Below are positions 6,033 through 14,912 of a stretch of 15,382 bases of DNA, piece by piece. Below the pieces are notes generated by a model. It saw only the letters and a program-made list of their open reading frames with translations, was not told the DNA's origin and made no database searches. The DNA comes from JBDTGE01 sp050742975 (lineage in GTDB: Bacteria > Actinomycetota > Actinomycetes > Mycobacteriales > Jatrophihabitantaceae). The stretch is taken from assembly GCA_050742975.1 (NCBI GenBank), contig JBOGDQ010000125.1, positions 1-15,382 of the forward strand, read 5' to 3'. The position numbers and the translations under genes were made by a program. Numbering within the stretch: the first letter of the stretch is position 1; each line of letters starts with the position of its first letter.

Positions 6033-6965
6033 CTAGCGCTTCAGCCCGGTGAGCTCGGCGTTGTAGAACAGGCCTTTCGGGACGACGTGTTCGAACACCC
6101 GGTCGAGCGCGGACAGCCGGGTCCATCCCTTCATTGCGAAGTTGGCCCACCGCATCCCGAGGCGCCCCTTTGGCACCGCGCACTCGAACGTGCGCACCGG
6201 CCAGCCGAACCAGGCGGCGAACAGCTCGTTCGTCGTGACGCGCACGTCGGACGCGCCGGCTCGACGGGCGGTCGCGGCCAGCTCGGACGGCACGAAGGTG
6301 TGCAGGTCCACGACGGCCTCCAGCGCTGCGGCGCGCGAGGACTCGTCCAGCTCCTGCTGCGGGCGTCGCCAGTCGGACAGCACCGGCCACCGCGTCGCGC
6401 GCGTCGTCGCCCACCAGGTGAACCGGGACAGCCGGCGGGCGATCGCGTCGCCGTGCCGGGTCGGCTCGCCGGCGAACACGAACCGGCCACCGGGCCTGAG
6501 CACGCGCAGCACCTCGCGAAGGGCCAGTTCGACGTCCGGGATGTGGTGCAGCACGGCGTGGCCGATCACCAGATCGAAGCTGTCGTCCTGGTACGGCAGC
6601 CGTTCGGCGTCGGCCACCTGACCGGCCACCTCGAAGCCGAGCGAGCGGGCGTTCTGCTGCGCGACCTCGACCATGCCGGGGCTCAGGTCGGTGACGTGGC
6701 CGTCCTCGAGCACGCCCGCGAGCTTGAGGTTGAGCGTGAAGAAGCCGGTGCCGCAGCCGAGTTCGAGCGAGCTCCGGTACGGCCAGCCGGCCCGGCCGGC
6801 GACGTGCTCGAACCGATCGCGCGCGTAGTCGATGCAGCGCTCGTCGAAGGAGATCGACCACTTCTCGTCGTAGGTGCCGGCCTCCCAGTCGTGGTACAGG
6901 ACGTTGGCCAGCTTCGGGTCGTCCCACGCGGCCTGCACCTGCTCGGCCGTTGCCGGTTCTCTCAA
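6033..6965 (-). CDS. Class I SAM-dependent methyltransferase (Methyltransf_11 type)
   Basis: The 310-residue protein has an N-terminal conserved block (AAWDDPKLANVLYHDWEAG, then YDEKWSISFDERCIDYARDRF) that marks a distinct actinobacterial methyltransferase group. The SAM fold follows: motif I LELGCGTGFF (67-76), the acidic loop TDLSPGM (92-98), the motif IV region HAVLHHIPD (136-144) and VLRPGGRFVF. The C-terminal third (about 190-310) is an additional domain rich in aromatic residues that probably forms the substrate pocket. I cannot assign the acceptor. The start is TTG at 6965, overlapping the TGA of the enoyl-CoA hydratase gene as TTGA; a GTG at residue 10 is an alternative that would remove part of the conserved block. 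Tight packing with the hydratase and the HAD gene implies a shared operon. Confidence 0.88.
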   Translation of the reverse strand: MREPATAEQVQAAWDDPKLANVLYHDWEAGTYDEKWSISFDERCIDYARDRFEHVAGRAGWPYRSSLELGCGTGFFTLNLKLAGVLEDGHVTDLSPGMVEVAQQNARSLGFEVAGQVADAERLPYQDDSFDLVIGHAVLHHIPDVELALREVLRVLRPGGRFVFAGEPTRHGDAIARRLSRFTWWATTRATRWPVLSDWRRPQQELDESSRAAALEAVVDLHTFVPSELAATARRAGASDVRVTTNELFAAWFGWPVRTFECAVPKGRLGMRWANFAMKGWTRLSALDRVFEHVVPKGLFYNAELTGLKR

Positions 6966-7747
6966 CGGAACACGGCCTTGCCGGGACCGGACTCGATGAA
7001 CGACGTCATGCCGATCGTGCGGTCCTCGGTCGCGAACAGCGAGGCGAACAGATGCGACTCGAGACGCAGCCCGTTGCCGAGGTCACCGTCCAGGCCGCCG
7101 TCGATCGCTGCCTTCGCCGCCGCCAGCGCGTGCGCCGGGCCGGCGGCGAACTTGCCCGCCATCGCCAGCGCGGTCGGGTACACGTCCGCCGCCGGGACGA
7201 CCGCGTCGACCAGGCCGATGGTCAGCGCCTCGTCGGCCTCGACGAACCGTCCGGTGTAGATCAGATCCTTCGCCCTGGCCGGGCCGATCAGCCGCGGCAG
7301 CCGCTGCGTCCCACCGGCGCCGGGGATGATCCCGAGCAGGATCTCCGGCTGCCCCCAGCGGGCGTTGTCGGCGCTGACCCGGAAGTCCGCGGTCAGCGCG
7401 AGCTCGCAGCCGCCGCCGAGGGCATAGCCGGTCACCGCCGCGATCACCGGCTTCGGGATCGCGGCAATCGCGGCCAGCGACGACGAGAGCCGGCCGGCGT
7501 CGCGCAGCATGTCCGCGTGGCTCTGACCGGCGAACTCCTTGACGTCGGCCCCGGCCGCGAACACCTTCTCGCCGCCGTAGAGGACGACGGCCCGCACCGA
7601 CTCGTCGGCCCGCACCCGCTCGGCCGCTGCGCGCAGCTCTTCCTGCACCTGAGTGTTGAGCGCGTTCATCGGCGGGCGCTCCAGGCGGATCGTCGCCACG
7701 CCTGCGGGAACATCCCCGCCCGTGTCGACCCGAACCAGCTCAGCCAT
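6962..7747 (-). CDS. Enoyl-CoA hydratase (crotonase family)
   Basis: The 261-residue protein has the full-length crotonase fold. AAGADVKEF (64-72) supplies one oxyanion-hole NH and GGGCE (111-115) the other. Both catalytic glutamates of true enoyl-CoA hydratases are present, E115 and E135 (QPEILLGIIPGAGGTQRL), with the same 20-residue spacing as in the rat mitochondrial enzyme (E144/E164). It is therefore expected to hydrate 2-trans-enoyl-CoA in fatty-acid or related acyl-CoA breakdown. The ATG at 7747 follows a good AAGGGG ribosome binding site; the longer frame to 7816 lacks one. A TAGGCT hexamer at 7782-7787 overlaps the ABC gene's stop and might be an internal promoter, but this is weak. 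No thiolase, dehydrogenase or acyl-CoA ligase gene is nearby, so the pathway is not defined by context. Confidence 0.92.
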   Translation of the reverse strand: MAELVRVDTGGDVPAGVATIRLERPPMNALNTQVQEELRAAAERVRADESVRAVVLYGGEKVFAAGADVKEFAGQSHADMLRDAGRLSSSLAAIAAIPKPVIAAVTGYALGGGCELALTADFRVSADNARWGQPEILLGIIPGAGGTQRLPRLIGPARAKDLIYTGRFVEADEALTIGLVDAVVPAADVYPTALAMAGKFAAGPAHALAAAKAAIDGGLDGDLGNGLRLESHLFASLFATEDRTIGMTSFIESGPGKAVFR

Positions 7748-7784
7748 CAGCACCCCTTCGCCCGGTGACGGTCGAAGAACGAGC

Positions 7785-8582
7785 CTAGACGGCCCGGGCG
7801 TACCAACGCCCGCCATGTCGCTCCACGTGCAGGTCGAGGCCGAACGTGGCCGACAGGAGGTCGTCGGTGAGCACGTCGCGCGCCAGCCCGGATGCGACCA
7901 CGCCGCCGCCGCGCATCAGCATGATGTGGCTGATGCCCGGGGGCAGCTCCTCGACGTGATGCGTGACCAGGACCGATGCCGGCGCGTCCGGATCGGCGGC
8001 GAAGCGGGTGAGCCGGCGGATCAGGTCCTCGCGCCCACCGAGGTCCATGCCGGCCGCCGGTTCGTCGAGCAGCAGCAGCTCCGGATCTGTCATCAGAGCC
8101 CGCGCGATCTGCACCCGCTTGCGCTCGCCCTCGCTCAACGTGCCGTACGTGCGCCCGCCCATCTCACTCATGCCGAGGCGATCCAGCAGCTTGGTGGCCC
8201 GGCGCACGTCCAGCCGCCCGTACGCCTCGCGCCAGCGACCGAGCACCGCGTAACCGGCGCTGACGACGACGTCGGTGACCTGCTCGCCGCCGGGGATGCG
8301 CTGGGCGAGGGCGGCGCTGGCCAGCCCGATCCGCGGCCGCAGCTCGAAGACGTCAACGGCGCCGAGCCGCTCGCCGAAGACGTGCGCCTGTCCCGAGGTC
8401 GGATGCATGGTGGCGGCCGCGATCTGCAGCAGCGTGGTCTTGCCGGCGCCGTTCGGACCGAGCACGGCCCAGCGCTCGTCCTCCTCCACCGTCCAGTTGA
8501 TGCGGTCGAGCAGCACCTTCGACCCGCGCCGCACCGTCACGTCGACGAACTGCAGCACCGCATCGGGGTTGACCTCGGCCAC
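7785..8582 (-). CDS. Stand-alone ABC transporter ATPase (ModF/YlmA-like)
   Basis: The 265-residue protein is a single nucleotide-binding domain: Walker A GPNGAGKTT (42-50), signature LSEGE (149-153, a variant of LSGGQ), Walker B LLLLDEP (169-175) and H-loop VTHH (206-209). No permease or binding protein is adjacent. The GERKRV after the signature and the PPGISHIMLM stretch resemble the COG1119 group of soluble ATPases, whose roles are mostly unknown, so I do not assign a transported substrate. I prefer the GTG at 8582, because AAGGA stands 7 nt further upstream, over a GTG at 8615 with no ribosome binding site. It lies 37 nt upstream of the enoyl-CoA hydratase gene on the same strand and could head that operon. 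The 59-bp tandem duplication lies 46 nt upstream of the start. Confidence 0.88.
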   Translation of the reverse strand: MAEVNPDAVLQFVDVTVRRGSKVLLDRINWTVEEDERWAVLGPNGAGKTTLLQIAAATMHPTSGQAHVFGERLGAVDVFELRPRIGLASAALAQRIPGGEQVTDVVVSAGYAVLGRWREAYGRLDVRRATKLLDRLGMSEMGGRTYGTLSEGERKRVQIARALMTDPELLLLDEPAAGMDLGGREDLIRRLTRFAADPDAPASVLVTHHVEELPPGISHIMLMRGGGVVASGLARDVLTDDLLSATFGLDLHVERHGGRWYARAV

Positions 8583-8628
8583 GTCCCCATCCTTGCCTAC
8601 CGCCGTCCACGGCACGGACGGGACACTC

Positions 8629-8747
8629 GCACGGCGCCGACCGTAGGTCCAGGCGCCCGCGCAGGCGACGAAGGAGCCGAGCAGTTGGCACGGCGCCGAC
8701 CGTAGGTCCAGGCGCCCGCGCAGGCGACGAAGGAGCCGAGCAGTTGG
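8629..8747. repeat. Perfect 59-bp tandem duplication
   Basis: Two adjacent identical copies occur at 8629-8687 and 8688-8746, and base 8747 continues the match by one. The unit is GC-rich and contains CAGGCGCCCGCGCAGGCG and a GGCGCC palindrome. It fills most of the 166-nt gap between the protease stop (8749) and the ABC ATPase start (8582). 59 is not a multiple of 3, and neither copy has a credible start codon with a ribosome binding site, so it is not coding. Complete identity points to a recent event. Nothing else is apparent in the gap. Confidence 0.95.
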
Positions 8748-8748
8748 T

Positions 8749-10002
8749 TCAGTCGGCGGGCCCGGTCGCCAGGGTGACCTGGGCGTGGTGCGAGTGCCCG
8801 GACGTGTCGGTCCAGTTGATCGTGACGGACTGTCCGGGCCGGTGTGCGGTGAGCGCGGGTTCCAGTTGCGTGGCCGAGGCGATCGCCTTGCCGTCCACGC
8901 CGGTGATCACGTCACCGGCGAGGATGCCGGCCTTCGCCGCGGGTCCGCCGCTGACGACCTGCTCGACGCCGGCGCCGGTGACGCTCGAGCCGCTCGCGGT
9001 GACCACCGAGACGCCGAGGAACGCCGGCAGGCCGAGGTGAATCGTGTTGGTGGACGCGGTGGCCGACTCGATCTGCTGGGCTACCGAGAGCGCGTGGTCG
9101 ATCGTGATCGCGTAGCCGGCGGTCGTCTGCTGCCCGTTCGTCTGGGCCGCGGTGTCCATGCCGATGATCTTGCCGGCCGCGTCGTAGAGCGGACCGCCCG
9201 AGTCACCCGGCTCGATCTGGGCGTCGGTCTCGATCAGGCCGGTGAGCCGCTCGGAGTTGGCGCCGGACTCGTCGCTGGCCGTGATCGGCCGGTCGAGCGC
9301 GGTGACCTTGCCGGCGGCAGCGGTGGGCGTCCCGCCCGCGCCCCCGGCATTCCCGACACCGGTCACCGCGGCACCCACGGTCACGCCGTTCGAGTCGCCG
9401 AAGTTCGCGGTCTGCAGGCCGGACGCCCCGGATAGTTGCAGTACCGCGACGTCCTGGGTCGGATCGGTACCGACGACCGTGGCGGTGTACGTCTTGCCGG
9501 ACGAGACGATGGTGACGGTGATCTTGGTTGCGCCGTCGACGACGTGGTTGTTGGTGAGGACCTCGCCGCCCGACGTGACGAGCATGCCCGTACCCGCCGC
9601 CTCGCCCTGCTGGTAGCCGAGCACGGTGTCGATGTCCACGACGCCGACCTGCTGTGACGCGGTTGCCGCGCTCGACGTGCCGGAGCCCGAGCCGCCGCCG
9701 GAACCGCTCCCCGGACCGGTCCCGCTGTTGCCGCTGCCGTAGCCACCGCCGTTTCCGTAGCCGCCGTAGCCACCGCTGTTGCCGCCGTAGCCGCCGTAGC
9801 CGTAGCCGCCGTTCCAGCGCGGGAGCATCGACGTGGCCCGCGCCGCCGATCCGGTGCCGTTCACCGTCTCGACCGGATTGGCCAGCGCGACACCCGTAGC
9901 CGCACCGGCGAGCGCAAGCGCGCTGATCCCCGCGACCAGCACTGTCCGCCGGCGCCGCCGGTCACCGATCACCCGTGCGTCCAGTTCGTTCTGCTCGCTC
10001 AT
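8749..10002 (-). CDS. HtrA/DegP-like membrane-anchored serine protease with PDZ domain
   Basis: The 417-residue protein has a short cytoplasmic basic segment (RRRRRT to residue 20), a TM anchor (about 21-42) and a Gly/Tyr/Ser-rich linker (62-112). A trypsin-like domain (about 117-305) carries the complete triad H153 (TNNHVV), D184 (TQDVAV) and S268 (GDSGGP), and a C-terminal PDZ domain spans about 318-405 (LGVSVV, AGILAGDVITGVDGKAI). HtrA enzymes degrade misfolded or signalling proteins outside the membrane; partners here are unknown. The ATG at 10002 is chosen because GGAGAG lies 7 nt upstream and the basic-TM segment follows directly. The gene diverges from glgX across 128 bp. That gap holds a 7-bp inverted repeat (CACCCGG at 10031-10037 and CCGGGTG at 10057-10063), which is too short to assign. 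It is followed on the same strand by the 59-bp duplication and the ABC ATPase gene. Confidence 0.93.
   Translation of the reverse strand: MSEQNELDARVIGDRRRRRTVLVAGISALALAGAATGVALANPVETVNGTGSAARATSMLPRWNGGYGYGGYGGNSGGYGGYGNGGGYGSGNSGTGPGSGSGGGSGSGTSSAATASQQVGVVDIDTVLGYQQGEAAGTGMLVTSGGEVLTNNHVVDGATKITVTIVSSGKTYTATVVGTDPTQDVAVLQLSGASGLQTANFGDSNGVTVGAAVTGVGNAGGAGGTPTAAAGKVTALDRPITASDESGANSERLTGLIETDAQIEPGDSGGPLYDAAGKIIGMDTAAQTNGQQTTAGYAITIDHALSVAQQIESATASTNTIHLGLPAFLGVSVVTASGSSVTGAGVEQVVSGGPAAKAGILAGDVITGVDGKAIASATQLEPALTAHRPGQSVTINWTDTSGHSHHAQVTLATGPAD
9721..9810 (-). repeat. Gly/Tyr-rich coding repeat in the protease linker
   Basis: Thirty codons (residues 65-94) consist almost entirely of Gly and Tyr with a few Asn and Ser, built from degenerate GGYGGYG-like units; at DNA level the + strand reads as repeated CCGTAGCC and CCGCCGTAGCC. 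It separates the membrane anchor from the catalytic domain and is followed by a Gly/Ser/Thr linker to about residue 112. Confidence 0.8.
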
Positions 10003-10117
10003 CGTCGCTCTCCGTCCGGACCCGGCGCTCCACCCGGTGTCCTGCTCCAGCAAACTCCGGGTGACCAGATGATCGGCTGAGTATCGACCATGCGCCGGAT
10101 GAGAATCGTCGAGCCGA

Positions 10118-10123
10118 TACAGT
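10118..10123 (+). promoter_or_regulatory. Leaderless -10 box (TACAGT) of glgX
   Basis: TACAGT ends 7 nt before the ATG at 10131, and the intervening CGCGCAG is not a ribosome binding site. The same hexamer at the same spacing precedes the marR gene. No clear -35 box is visible. Confidence 0.6.
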
Positions 10124-10130
10124 CGCGCAG

Positions 10131-12235
<2,105 letters not shown>

Positions 12236-12239
<4 letters not shown>

Positions 12240-12976
12240 GCCTGCGCCAGCTTTTTTCCGACCGGGAACCGGACCTGCCCAGGCTCTACGCCTACCCAGA
12301 CGGTCACTGGCTGCGGGCCAACATGGTCGCGACCGCGGACGGCGCCGCGTCGCTGAACGGCCTCACGCAGGGCATCTCCTCCGAAACCGACCGGCGGGTG
12401 TTCGCGCTGCTCCGCACGCTGTGCGACGTCATCCTGGTCGGCGCGTCCACGGTCCGCGAGGAGAAGTACAAGCCGGCCCGGCCGCGGGAGCTGTGGAGCC
12501 ATCTCCGGGAGGGCCGGCCGCCGACGCCGCCGATCGCGGTGGTCAGCAGGCGGCTCGATCTCGATCCGGACAGCTCGCTCATCACCGCTGCCCCGGCGCA
12601 CGCCCGCACGATCGTGATCACCACCGCCCAGGCGCCCGCGGACCGCCGCGCCGAACTGGCCAGGTACGCAGACGTCATCGTGGCCGGCGACGAGACCGTC
12701 GACCTGACGGCTGCCGTCAGCGCGCTCGCCAAACGCGGCCACCGGCGGATGCTCGCCGAGGGCGGCCCGCACCTGCTCGCCCAGCTGGCCGAGGCCGGCC
12801 TGCTGGACGAGCTGTGCCTGACCATCGGGCCCCTGATGGCCGGCCCGGGCGCGCCCAGGATCATGGCCGGGATCCCCGGCACGGGCCCCGCCGCCACGCC
12901 GCTGCCGCTGACCCTGGCCCACGTTCTGGAAGACGACGGTTTCCTGCTCTGCCGGTACACCAGGAAAGACAATTGA
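12236..12976 (+). CDS. RibD C-terminal-domain reductase-like protein (DHFR-like fold, single domain)
   Basis: The 246-residue protein matches the RibD C-terminal reductase family: NMVATADGAAS (29-39) near the N-terminus, VGASTVREEKY (68-78) where the NADPH phosphates bind, and MLAEGGPHLLAQL (172-184) towards the C-terminus. The N-terminal cytidine-deaminase domain of bifunctional RibD is absent, so it is unlikely to carry out both riboflavin steps. M. tuberculosis has a similar single-domain protein, Rv2671, for which dihydrofolate-reductase activity has been reported. The natural substrate here is therefore either a pyrimidine-type intermediate or a pteridine; I cannot choose. The GTG at 12236 overlaps the glgX TGA (GTGA), and a TACGGT box lies 7 nt before it inside glgX. 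No rib operon genes are nearby. It ends 27 nt from the convergent CU044_5270-type gene. Confidence 0.85.
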
Positions 12977-13003
12977 TCCGAACGGGCCGGGCGCGTGCCC
13001 AGC

Positions 13004-14017
13004 TCAGGGCAACTCGCCGGCCTGGTTCACGATCGCGGTCCGGACCAGGGCGGCGCCGCCTTCCTGCCCTTGCTCACCCCAGGTGGTCATGCCCAGGTAG
13101 GCGAAGGTGCGCGGATCGAAGATGTTCATCGCCTTGCTGCCATAGAAGTGCCAGACCACGCCGATGCCGGAGCGGCCGCTGACGTCATGCACGTGACGCT
13201 CGACGGTGAGCCCGGGCGTGGCGGCCAGGTACCTGTAGAGCGCGGCCCGCTGAGCCGGCCGGATGTAGTCGGACTCCAGCATGAACCCGACCGTCTTGGA
13301 CAGGTCGTTCAGGTCGTTCGTCCGGATCCCCTGGGTCCGCTCCAGGTAGGGGCCCATCGCGGCCGCCGTCGTCGGCATGTCCGGGAAGTACGCCCGCTCC
13401 GGCGTACACGGCACGGTGACCACCGGCCCGTCCATCGGCACGGGCTTCTTGGCAACGATGGGTTTGTGCCCGCCCTTCAGGGGCTTGCCATCGCGCCCGG
13501 GCGTCCGGATCTTACGCACCCCGTTCACGCATCCAAGCTGGACCGACTTCTGCATCTTCCCGTTCATGGGCGACTCGGTCAGCCCGTCCCTGGTCCCGCC
13601 CACCGACAGCCACGACAGCTGCACCACGCCCCCAGGACTCACATCCTTCGTGTAAACGAACTGGTCCTCCCGCGGGACGACAGCAGACTCCTTCAGGGCC
13701 GCTCCCGCCGCGTGCTCGAGCACCTGCCGAGCCGTCAGCGTAGCCGGGACGGTCACCACAGCAGGCGTTGTTTTATTCGTCGCGACCAGCACTCCGGCCG
13801 TGATCGCCGCGGCAGCGGCCACCGTAACGCCACCGATCGCGATCCGCCTGGCGGGGCCGCGCCGTTTCGCCCAGCGGCGTTCGGCCGCTGCTGGGCGAAA
13901 TGAGTGTCGGCCCTGCGTAACCTCGGCCAGAACTCGCTCGCGAGCGACAGAGAGTTCGGTAATCGACAGCAGCGGGGCATCGGGAGCTAGGTCCCGGAGA
14001 ACGTCCAGGTCATTCAT
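13004..14017 (-). CDS. CU044_5270-type membrane protein (putative sigma-associated regulator)
   Basis: The 337-residue protein has an N-terminal cytoplasmic segment (1-58, beginning MNDLDVLRDL with paired Ser/Arg and a basic WAKRRGPARR just before the membrane), one TM helix (about 59-80) and a large extracytoplasmic domain (82-337) with two cysteines (C183, C226) and a Lys/Pro/Gly-rich insertion at about 195-215. This architecture and the final VVWHFYGSKAMNIFDPRTFAYLGM-type region fit the CU044_5270 family, which in actinomycetes is commonly encoded directly after an ECF sigma factor. An anti-sigma or sensor role is inferred from that placement only. It overlaps the upstream receiver-sigma gene by 8 bp (ATGAATGA), with GAGGAG in that gene's last codons as the ribosome binding site, so the two are translationally coupled. 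Confidence 0.85.
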   Translation of the reverse strand: MNDLDVLRDLAPDAPLLSITELSVARERVLAEVTQGRHSFRPAAAERRWAKRRGPARRIAIGGVTVAAAAAITAGVLVATNKTTPAVVTVPATLTARQVLEHAAGAALKESAVVPREDQFVYTKDVSPGGVVQLSWLSVGGTRDGLTESPMNGKMQKSVQLGCVNGVRKIRTPGRDGKPLKGGHKPIVAKKPVPMDGPVVTVPCTPERAYFPDMPTTAAAMGPYLERTQGIRTNDLNDLSKTVGFMLESDYIRPAQRAALYRYLAATPGLTVERHVHDVSGRSGIGVVWHFYGSKAMNIFDPRTFAYLGMTTWGEQGQEGGAALVRTAIVNQAGELP

Positions 14018-14912
14018 TGGTCAAGATCTCCTCGTAGGTAGCGGCCGCCGGGGTTTCTGCCAGCGCCTCGCGGATCTTGGTCCGGGCGCGGTGCAGGCGG
14101 GATCTCACGGTGCCGACGGGGATGTCGAGGGCTCGGGCGACCTCGTCGTAGCTGAGCTGCTCCCAGGCGACCAGGAGCAGGACGTCGCGGTCAGGCTGGA
14201 CGAGCCGCGCCAGCGCCTTGGCCAGCGGGGCGCGAACGGACTGTGCGGTTACATTGACCACGGACCGTTCGGCCCAATCGTGAGCTACCGGAGCGGGGCC
14301 GGCAGCTTGGCGGAGGCGGAACTGGCGGGCCTCCTGGCGGCGGTGCTGGGCGATCAGGTTGGTGGCGATGCCGTAGAGCCAGGGGCGGGCATCGGGGAAG
14401 CGGGGGTCGTAGCCAGTCCGCTTACGGAACGCCACGATCAGCCCCAGGATGTCGAGCTCGCGCTGGCTGAGCGGTTCCCTGGCCGGCTGCCTGACCTGGC
14501 CGAGGAGCCGGGTGGCGACCGAGGGCGAGAGCACGGCCTCGCCGCGGGCCGCGGCGCGGACGCCGCGCAGCAGTTCGTCGGGCGGGGAGTCCTTCAGCAG
14601 GTAGCCGGTCGCGCCGGCCTCGATCGCGGGCACCACGTCGGTGTCGGTGTCGAAGGTGGTGAGCACCAGCACCCGCGCGCCGATGCCCTTCTCCGCCAGC
14701 AGCTTGATCGCGCTGACCCCGTCGAGGACCGGCATCCGCAGGTCCATCAGCACCACGTCCGGGTGCAGGGCCGCGGCCCGGTCGACCGCCTCCCGACCGT
14801 TGGCGGCCTCCCCCGCCACCTCGAACTCGCCGCTGGCCTCGAAGATGCCCCGCAGGCCGTCCCGCACCACCGGGTGGTCGTCGGCGATCAGCAACCGTAT
14901 GGTCTGGCTCAC
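14010..14912 (-). CDS. Chimeric regulator: NarL/FixJ receiver joined in frame to a truncated ECF sigma factor
   Basis: The 300-residue protein starts at GTG 14912 with GGGAGAATCC upstream. Residues 1-122 are a complete receiver: acidic pair D11/D12, phospho-acceptor D57 (LMDLRMP), switch T85, and K107 (GYLLKDS). Residues 146-159 (EPLSQRELDILGLI) are only the first part of a LuxR HTH; the DNA-recognition helices are missing. From V160 the sequence becomes an ECF sigma factor: VAFRKRTGYDP, ARPWLYGIATNL (175-186, region 2.4 and linker side), and region 4 (about 235-284) with LSYDEVARALDIPVGTVRS (253-271). About 50-70 residues of sigma region 2.1-2.2 (the core-binding part) are absent. The gene overlaps the kinase by 4 bp and the membrane protein by 8 bp. 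It could be a real fusion, a deletion scar or an assembly join. Unlike PhyR, the receiver is N-terminal. Confidence 0.85.
   Translation of the reverse strand: MSQTIRLLIADDHPVVRDGLRGIFEASGEFEVAGEAANGREAVDRAAALHPDVVLMDLRMPVLDGVSAIKLLAEKGIGARVLVLTTFDTDTDVVPAIEAGATGYLLKDSPPDELLRGVRAAARGEAVLSPSVATRLLGQVRQPAREPLSQRELDILGLIVAFRKRTGYDPRFPDARPWLYGIATNLIAQHRRQEARQFRLRQAAGPAPVAHDWAERSVVNVTAQSVRAPLAKALARLVQPDRDVLLLVAWEQLSYDEVARALDIPVGTVRSRLHRARTKIREALAETPAAATYEEILTNE

Noticed and set aside
6031..6927. Minus-strand frame continuous with the HAD gene, suggesting a fusion
   Set aside because: It is the +1 shadow of the methyltransferase gene; the HAD domain begins right at the GTG near 6030.
8616..8748. 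Possible small gene in the 59-bp duplicated region (one frame reads as a short hydrophobic peptide)
   Set aside because: No start codon with a ribosome binding site, and the duplication shifts the frame between copies.
10031..10063. Inverted repeat CACCCGG / CCGGGTG upstream of the protease gene
   Set aside because: The 7-bp GC-rich arms with 19 nt between them could arise by chance and no adjacent regulator points to a binding protein.
12989..13000. GGGC-GCGT-GCCC hairpin between the convergent reductase and CU044_5270-type genes
   Set aside because: The stem is only 4 bp with no T-tract; too weak to call a terminator in GC-rich DNA.
14010..14912. PhyR-type general stress response regulator
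   Set aside because: PhyR has the sigma-like domain first and the receiver last, and belongs to alphaproteobacteria; the order and context differ here.
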